NCBI GenBank assembly: GCA_046080845.1
Contig: JBJTUU010000058.1
Location: 1-64,000, forward strand
Source: MAG-120802 sp046080845
GTDB lineage: Bacteria > Actinomycetota > Actinomycetes > Nanopelagicales > Nanopelagicaceae
Reading direction: 5' to 3'
DNA: 64,000 bases
Below the pieces are notes generated by a model. It ran no database searches, had not been told where the DNA came from, and saw only the letters and a program-made list of their open reading frames with translations. The position numbers were made by a program, and so were the translations under genes. This document shows positions 58,566 through 64,000 of the stretch, piece by piece. Each line of letters begins with the position of its first letter. Position 1 is the first letter of the stretch.

Positions 58566-61500
58566 GAGAGCTCCTCAATTCGGATATCACTTCTGCGGCG
58601 ACGAGCAGGTAGCGCTAAAACAATCAGCGAGAAAAAGGCGATTAATTGAAATGAAATCCAGGCTCTCCTTGATGTGGCATCATGATAAAGAGTGAATTCG
58701 CCGGCGGCTGGAATTTGAAATACCGGAGTTCCAAACTCTGATTCGCTCGCCCGAATTAATTCTTGATCAAGCAGTACTTTCCAACGCGAATCAAATTTCT
58801 CCGAGACGAGAAGTTGGCCAGGGCCAATCAAAATCCCAGAAGCGCCCTTCGAATCACTTGGAATCACAATACGTTTACCGCCACTTGAGATAAACAAGAC
58901 GTGAGGTAACGCTTCACTAACTTTCCAGGTAATACCTTCATCTGTCTTGGAGGCGCGAGAGAAGCCGCCAACGCCATCAATTGTCCGAACCAAGTCCTCA
59001 TCTAATGGACGAGAAAGAAAAATGTAGCTAATCCCATTGGCTGCTAATATCTTGCTGGAATCAATTCCTGCGCCGGTAACAAGATCAATGATGGCACGAT
59101 TTACATCTGGGGATATACCTGCGAGAACATCAGGATCTCCTAGCCGGATATCTCGATCTCGCGCAATAAAGTAACGGGTCTGATTATCTTCAGAGCGCAG
59201 CACCAAAGTCTTAAATCTCTCATCAGTTTGGGCACCTACTGTTAAAAATGCTGGGAGGGCATCTCTTGTTTTACTTTGCAACGGTGCAGTCGGTGATGTA
59301 ACAGCCCACCATGAAATTGAAGCAAGCAAAGAGAAAATTGAAATAAGCGAAATCAAGCCCATTAAAAGATGTCGATAATCAATTGGGCTGGCAGATATCT
59401 CCGGTAAATATTGGTCGATCATGATCACGCCAGCCAAGAGCGCTACCAGTGTTGGAATAACTAGCAAACTTCCTACCCAGAGTGGTTCCGGAGTAAGACT
59501 TCCGTGACCCGCAACTTCTTGAGCACCAAAGAACATCGCAGCTCCCATAAAAAATAGGGAAACTTCACCAAATCGAGAAACTTTGCTGACAAAAAGCGAG
59601 ATTAAAGAGATTGCCAGCACTGGGGATATCAACCAAAGTGGCGGCGACCCAGCTCCGCCAGGATTTGCCAGCAGAATCGATGCCACGTTGCCACCGCCGA
59701 TTGCCAAGCCTGGATCTAGCAGGAATCTCGATGGGTGGAGTATCAAATCAATCGACCAGGGGGCGCAAATGAGAAAAGGCGTTCCAAGGATTGCGATTCT
59801 TCGGGAATTTCGTTCGTCAAAAATGGACTTTGAAAAGCCACCTTTGTTAAAGGTAACTACATCCAATATCAAGAGGATGAACTGCCAGATGAAGATAACT
59901 AGAAAGGCCAAGGGAGAGAAGGCAAAGACCAACGCCATTAAGAACGTCATCCGCCAAGTGCGTCGCCAACTTAATTGCTCCAAAGCTTCAAATCCCAATA
60001 AAGATCGAACTATCCAAGGTCCGACTACAAATAGAGTTACTGTGCCAAGCCGGCCGGTATTTAGCGCGCCAACAACTACAGGAGCAAATGAGTACAGAAG
60101 TGCCGCAATTAGCGCTAGGTAATGCAGTTGAGTGAATTTTCTAGCAAGCCGATAAGCGCCAAAAAACGCCAGCGGAATCGCGAGTGTTAAAAGAATTGAA
60201 ACCAATAGTTTGGCATTGAATAATGTAAATAGAGAAGTTAAACCTAAAAAGGCCACCCAAGGTGGCATATTCACGCTAGATCCGAGGCCAACAACGTGCC
60301 AAGAGTCAGCATATTGCTTAAGTAACGTCAATCCACTTTCTGGTGTTACTGGAAGCGCTCCTCCTACTAAATCAAAAAACCTACCTCGAAATGTAAAGAG
60401 TGAAATCAAGAATACCGCAACTGATGAGGTGAGAATCGGTCTTTTCTTAATGGAACTAAAAATAGATGGCGAACGGACTAGTTCGATATCTGCGTTCTCT
60501 GCTACTTCATCGCTAAAGTCGATTGTGGAATTATTTTTTGCGATAGAACTTTCACTCTTAGCTTGCAGTGAACTTTGACGCCAACTTCGAAGTAGCGCAT
60601 CACGAGTCCGATCAATCGTCAACGCAAGTTGCGTTCCTCTTGGCGGAACGAATCGTGAAATAACGCGAGAGGAGAGTAGACGTACCGACTTTCTTGCCCT
60701 GCGGGCACGAATTAGATCTTGTGGTTGCGCTAAGACAAGTGCAACTGCCGCAATTTCATCCAATGCATATCCAGGTCGTTTTGCTAGGAGGAAACCGATA
60801 GATCTTAAAATGGCAGAACTGAGAAGTTGTAGCGCAATTAGTGGAGTTAGCCAGAGTGAAGAATTAGCCATCAAAACATAGGCAGCGTGACGTCGATCCA
60901 GGAGTAAGGGGCGATGTAAAAAAGCGTTGGCAACATCAATGCTCCGTCGCTCATTAGCAGCAGCTTCAGCATGAAAAGCAATCGCTGCTGGTGCAATCAT
61001 CGCGCTATGGCCGGCGGTATGTATTCGCCAACCGAGATCTACATCATCTCGAAAAAGCGATAGTTCAGGGTCAAACCGGCCTACCTCATCAAAGACTTCT
61101 CGCCTAACTAAAGCGGCAGCGGTGCTTACCGCTAAAACTTCAGTTGCGCCATCGTGCTGACCTTGATCTTGTTCCAAATATTCCAACCCCGTCCAGCGAG
61201 CTCCATTGGAAGCGATACTTACGCCGACTTCCAATAAATGACTTCGGTCGTACCAACCTCGCAACTTCGGACCCGCCAGCGCAACTTGTGGGCGATCTTC
61301 CACCGCGGCCAGTAATTCCAGCAACGCATCAGATTTTGGTGCACAGTCATCATGCAATAACCAGAGCCATTCGCTCTGATTGCTATTCTCTGATTCCATT
61401 AACTTACTATCGATTGCCATCGCGACCGCTTCGCCAAATCCGGTTTCAACTGGCGCTTGAATGTATTTGATGCCAGCTCGCTTTAGATACTGCAGAGATT

Positions 61501-61675
61501 TATCAGTTGAACCAGTATCAACGGCAATTAAGTTATCGATGGCATGTTTCTGTGAAGTTAGCGCAACGACAACTTCCGGAAGCCACTCGGCACCATTGTG
61601 AACCACTAAAATTGCGGTCACATGGTGCTTCGCACGCAGTTGGTTGGATGTAAAACCTGATTTAGAAGTCGGCAT
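58562..61675 (-). CDS. GT2 glycosyltransferase fused to a large membrane domain
   Basis: 1037 residues. GT2 domain at about 15-260: TAILVVHNGAEWLPEVVVAL, VDTGSTDKSLQYL, LLHDDCAP (metal-binding acids) and FRDDVDLGWRIH. Then about twelve hydrophobic segments (from 270 to about 780), an external domain and a last segment near 1010-1030 before a basic tail PARRRRSDIRIEE. The arrangement suggests transfer of a sugar to a lipid carrier or extracellular polymer; acceptor unknown. Overlaps DUF5719 by 4 nt. Confidence 0.88.
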   Translation of the reverse strand: MPTSKSGFTSNQLRAKHHVTAILVVHNGAEWLPEVVVALTSQKHAIDNLIAVDTGSTDKSLQYLKRAGIKYIQAPVETGFGEAVAMAIDSKLMESENSNQSEWLWLLHDDCAPKSDALLELLAAVEDRPQVALAGPKLRGWYDRSHLLEVGVSIASNGARWTGLEYLEQDQGQHDGATEVLAVSTAAALVRREVFDEVGRFDPELSLFRDDVDLGWRIHTAGHSAMIAPAAIAFHAEAAANERRSIDVANAFLHRPLLLDRRHAAYVLMANSSLWLTPLIALQLLSSAILRSIGFLLAKRPGYALDEIAAVALVLAQPQDLIRARRARKSVRLLSSRVISRFVPPRGTQLALTIDRTRDALLRSWRQSSLQAKSESSIAKNNSTIDFSDEVAENADIELVRSPSIFSSIKKRPILTSSVAVFLISLFTFRGRFFDLVGGALPVTPESGLTLLKQYADSWHVVGLGSSVNMPPWVAFLGLTSLFTLFNAKLLVSILLTLAIPLAFFGAYRLARKFTQLHYLALIAALLYSFAPVVVGALNTGRLGTVTLFVVGPWIVRSLLGFEALEQLSWRRTWRMTFLMALVFAFSPLAFLVIFIWQFILLILDVVTFNKGGFSKSIFDERNSRRIAILGTPFLICAPWSIDLILHPSRFLLDPGLAIGGGNVASILLANPGGAGSPPLWLISPVLAISLISLFVSKVSRFGEVSLFFMGAAMFFGAQEVAGHGSLTPEPLWVGSLLVIPTLVALLAGVIMIDQYLPEISASPIDYRHLLMGLISLISIFSLLASISWWAVTSPTAPLQSKTRDALPAFLTVGAQTDERFKTLVLRSEDNQTRYFIARDRDIRLGDPDVLAGISPDVNRAIIDLVTGAGIDSSKILAANGISYIFLSRPLDEDLVRTIDGVGGFSRASKTDEGITWKVSEALPHVLFISSGGKRIVIPSDSKGASGILIGPGQLLVSEKFDSRWKVLLDQELIRASESEFGTPVFQIPAAGEFTLYHDATSRRAWISFQLIAFFSLIVLALPARRRRSDIRIEELS

Positions 61676-61711
61676 CTCACCGCCCCGCGTCGTTAGATTT
61701 GAGTGTAGAGA

Positions 61712-62005
61712 TTACGCAGGTCGACGTTTTAGACGACGACGTTCGCGTTCTGAGAGTCCGCCCCAGATTCCGAATCTTTCATCGTGGGCAAGGGCGTATT
61801 CAAGACATTCTTGACGAACTTCACAGGCGAGGCAGACCCGCTTTGCTTCACGAGTAGAGCCGCCTTTCTCAGGGAAGAAAGCCTCGGGATCGGTCTGGGC
61901 ACAGAGAGCACGCTCCTGCCAGGAAAGTTCAACAACCTCACCATTACCTAATTGGATACTTGGACCTGATTCGTAGTTCTGCTCTGTTTTGCGAGCATCA
62001 GCCAT
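61712..62005 (-). CDS. WhiB-family Fe-S regulator, WhiB2/WhmD-like
   Basis: 97 residues. ERALCAQTDPEAFFPEKGGS, CLACEVRQEC and FGIWGGLSERERRRLKRRPA provide four cluster cysteines, the Gly-Trp turn and the basic tail. The KGGSTREAKRVCLAC form and its place between the GT2 gene and manC match WhiB2/WhmD, which controls septation. TAGGAG lies 8 nt before the ATG, so this gene has a normal leader. Confidence 0.92.
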   Translation of the reverse strand: MADARKTEQNYESGPSIQLGNGEVVELSWQERALCAQTDPEAFFPEKGGSTREAKRVCLACEVRQECLEYALAHDERFGIWGGLSERERRRLKRRPA

Positions 62006-62074
62006 TTAATGGACTCCTACCAGAGGGGCCAACCCCTAGGTTGGCTCAATAGAGAGAATTACACTCGTGTTATT

Positions 62075-62100
62075 CCCCTTTCGTCAAGTTCAGAAAGGGG
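62075..62100 (-). terminator. Hairpin between manC and whiB2
   Basis: CCCCTTTC (62075-62082) pairs with GAAAGGGG (62093-62100), 8 bp with a 10-nt loop, 9 nt after the manC stop. AATAACAC rather than a T tract follows on the minus strand, so it may be a weak terminator or processing site. Confidence 0.4.
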
Positions 62101-62108
62101 GAAATTGG

Positions 62109-63068
62109 CTAAAAACCGTGCATGATCTCACTCAGTTTAGAGCCACTTTTCACGCGAGATTTCGCTGAAATATAGCTGTTTTTCACAATCGAACCGCTTT
62201 CTACAACCGCAGCTTCGCCAATAATGGAACCAGATATTTCCGCGCCAGCTTCAATTATCGCTCCGGCTTCCACATAGCTTCCGCCTATAACAAGAGCTCC
62301 AGAATTAATTTTGGCGCTCGGAGATATCAGATTCTCACCATGATTTTGCAGCACTAAATCGCGCGATGCTTTGATCATAGATTCGGGGGTCCCCATATCA
62401 ATCCAATAACTTGAATCGAGATATCCATAAATCGCGCTGCCCGAAATGAGCCAGCTCGGGAAGGAATCTCGCTCAATACTTACTACTTTATTAACAGGAA
62501 TCTGGGAAATAGTTTCGGACTTAAATATGTAGCAACCCGCATTTATTGAATTAGCCTTTGGATTGGGCATTTTCTCTAAGAACTCTAGAACTTGATTATT
62601 AGAGCCGAGTGGAACACATCCATATGCTCGGGCGTCTGCTACCTCAATTAAGTGAAGTGTGGCATCGGCATCAGTTGAAAAATGTAAATCTGATTGGGAA
62701 TTTAAGTCGTGGTTGCTAAGGACATCACCGTTAAAAATAAATATTGATTCGTCATTATCAAGGTCAAGTAGCTGCGCCGCATTCGCAATCGCTCCACCAG
62801 TTCCAAGCGGCTCCTTTTCCACCGCATACTTAATTGATACTCCAAATTTTCTACCGTTACCAAAGTGCGGTTCAAAGACTTCTGCCAGATATGATGTTGC
62901 AAGCACAATCTCTTTGACCCCGGCATCGCGCGCTCTTAAGATTTGATGTTCAGTTACTGGGGCTCCAGCAATCCGAATCATCGGTTTTGGTGTCACATCA
63001 GTTAATGGCGCTAACCGAGTCCCTTTTCCGCCAACCAAAAAAATCGCTTTATCAATGTTGGGCTTCAC
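62109..63068 (-). CDS. manC: NDP-sugar synthase, probable mannose-1-phosphate guanylyltransferase
   Basis: 319 residues. IFLVGGKGTRLAPLTDVTPKP is the nucleotide-binding loop, FIFNGDVLSN the metal-binding Asp; residues about 250-315 form a short left-handed beta-helix of hexapeptides (SPSAKINSGALVIGG, AIIEAGAEISGSIIG). Related enzymes use glucose 1-phosphate or glucosamine; manB nearby and synteny with mycobacterial manC/manB favour GDP-mannose. Overlaps dapC by 4 nt. Confidence 0.82.
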   Translation of the reverse strand: MKPNIDKAIFLVGGKGTRLAPLTDVTPKPMIRIAGAPVTEHQILRARDAGVKEIVLATSYLAEVFEPHFGNGRKFGVSIKYAVEKEPLGTGGAIANAAQLLDLDNDESIFIFNGDVLSNHDLNSQSDLHFSTDADATLHLIEVADARAYGCVPLGSNNQVLEFLEKMPNPKANSINAGCYIFKSETISQIPVNKVVSIERDSFPSWLISGSAIYGYLDSSYWIDMGTPESMIKASRDLVLQNHGENLISPSAKINSGALVIGGSYVEAGAIIEAGAEISGSIIGEAAVVESGSIVKNSYISAKSRVKSGSKLSEIMHGF

Positions 63069-64000
63069 TGGTTAATCCTTCTGGCTACTTCTTCAATTTG
63101 CGCATCGGTTGCAGTAAGTGCAATTCGGATGAAATTCGCACCGTCGCTACCGTAAAAACTACCCGGAGTAACCAAAATTCCTCGCTCGGCAAACCATGCA
63201 ACGCTATCCCAATCGCGTTCATTTCGGGTGCACCAGATATAGAGGCCAGCTTCAGAGTGGGCAATCTGAAAACCGATTGCGGTTAAGACGGGCGCCAATT
63301 TATGTCGTCGATTTCGGTAGCGCTCTGCCTGCTTTAGCACATGCTCCTCGTCCTGTAGCGCAACGGTCATTGCTCGCTGAACTGGTAGTGGAACCATTAG
63401 GCCGAGATGCTTTCGAACTTCAAGAAGCCTTGCTATCAAATTAGAGTCACCCGCAATGAAGGCGGCGCGGTATCCAGCGAGGTTAGATCTCTTGGAAAGT
63501 GAATGTAGCGCCAACAAATTGGAATTATTTCCGTTGGCCCGTTTCAAAATTGAGTCTGCTTCGCGAGTATCTGGGAATGGTAAATAGCATTCATCACTTG
63601 CGATTACCACGCTATTTTTTCTGGACCATTCAACTACGGCATCTAGTTCCTCGCGCGAGTGGACTCGCCCGGTTGGATTTGAAGGATTATTTATCCAGAC
63701 TAAATCAGCATCGGTTGGCCAATTAGCAGGATCAATTTCGACCTCTATAACTTCAGCGCCACCAAAAATTCCACTTACAAGATAAGTTGGATAGGCAACT
63801 CTTGGAATTAATACTCGCTTCGCCTCCAATAGCGCTGGGAGAAGTGCAACCATTTCTTTAGAACCAATCGAAGGAAGGACCGAAAACTCGCCACTTACTC
63901 CTAAACGAGTTCTTCCATAATTTTCTATTGCGTTTCGTAATTCAGGAGTGCCGGCCGTTAATGGGTAGCCAGGTGAATCCGAATTCTCTTGCAGTGCTTG
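63065..64000 (-). CDS. dapC: Succinyldiaminopimelate transaminase, C-terminal 311 residues
   Basis: The frame is open to the right edge (first codon at 64000-63998), so the N-terminus is outside the window; an ATG at 63853 is internal. PGYPLTAGTPELRNAIENYG and IGSKEMVALLP are type I aminotransferase segments, NNPSNPTGR and ASDECYLPF hold the PLP ligands, and LHSLSKRSNLAGYRAAF carries the Schiff-base Lys. The YLPF and SKRSN forms match actinobacterial DapC in lysine and peptidoglycan synthesis. Confidence 0.9.
   Translation of the reverse strand, partial: QALQENSDSPGYPLTAGTPELRNAIENYGRTRLGVSGEFSVLPSIGSKEMVALLPALLEAKRVLIPRVAYPTYLVSGIFGGAEVIEVEIDPANWPTDADLVWINNPSNPTGRVHSREELDAVVEWSRKNSVVIASDECYLPFPDTREADSILKRANGNNSNLLALHSLSKRSNLAGYRAAFIAGDSNLIARLLEVRKHLGLMVPLPVQRAMTVALQDEEHVLKQAERYRNRRHKLAPVLTAIGFQIAHSEAGLYIWCTRNERDWDSVAWFAERGILVTPGSFYGSDGANFIRIALTATDAQIEEVARRINQ

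Noticed and set aside
1..64000. CRISPR array, prophage, insertion sequence or defence island
   Set aside because: No regularly spaced repeats, transposase, integrase, capsid or nuclease-cluster genes were found on either strand.

Overview
The window reads as a chromosomal segment of a small-genome, AT-leaning actinobacterium. Evidence for the phylum: two WhiB regulators, the MtrA-MtrB two-component pair beside ahcY, the whiB1/pdtaS neighbours, and the manB-DUF3499-DUF5719-GT2-whiB2-manC block, all typical of Actinobacteria. Very tight packing (1-11 nt gene overlaps, no gap over about 300 bases without a feature) and many apparently leaderless genes fit a streamlined freshwater lineage such as Nanopelagicales (acI); that placement is inference. 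No prophage, insertion sequence, integrase or CRISPR array was seen.

Layout. 1-2000: a partial secreted serine protease, tRNA-Ser(CGA), a small membrane methyltransferase, an ABM-domain protein, a tRNA-Lys(CTT)-like sequence split by a 77-nt structured insertion, and a DUF4864 lipoprotein. 2012-9784: glutamate synthase (gltBD), an SDR enzyme, an alpha/beta hydrolase and a broken second SDR copy. 9790-15430: a B12 riboswitch followed by B12/cobinamide uptake (BtuF-C-D-like) and salvage (cobU, cobS and an HAD-CobT fusion), all overlapping. 15450-19816: high-affinity phosphate uptake (pstC-A-B, pstS) with a three-unit PHO box upstream of pstC. 19843-25856, mostly plus strand: orn, DUF4287 protein, trhO, nnrD, a class III aminotransferase and mmsA.

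25828-32818: an FMN riboswitch leads ribD-ribE-ribBA-ribH, which run without a gap into prpB-prpC-prpD, so riboflavin synthesis and the methylcitrate cycle look like one seven-gene transcription unit; mmsA converges on it and its product propionyl-CoA would feed it. 32842-38426: E. coli-type argG, a METTL25-like methyltransferase, a short HPF, small membrane proteins and a PYROXD2-like oxidoreductase. 38434-44735: an alpha-glucoside-type ABC importer with a GH13 glucosidase and a PatB/MalY lyase.

44766-48376: DNA glycosylase, msrA/msrB, tRNA-Arg(CCG), whiB1-like and pdtaS. 48386-56843: secA, comF, mtrB, mtrA, ahcY, manB. 56840-64000: DUF3499, DUF5719, a 1037-residue glycosyltransferase membrane protein, whiB2-like, manC-like nucleotidyltransferase and a dapC cut by the window end.

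The points most worth a second look are the interrupted tRNA-Lys-like locus with a degenerate relative 1 kb upstream, the rib-prp operon under an FMN riboswitch, the HAD-CobT fusion, the set of -10-like boxes 5-7 nt from start codons, and the SDR remnant.
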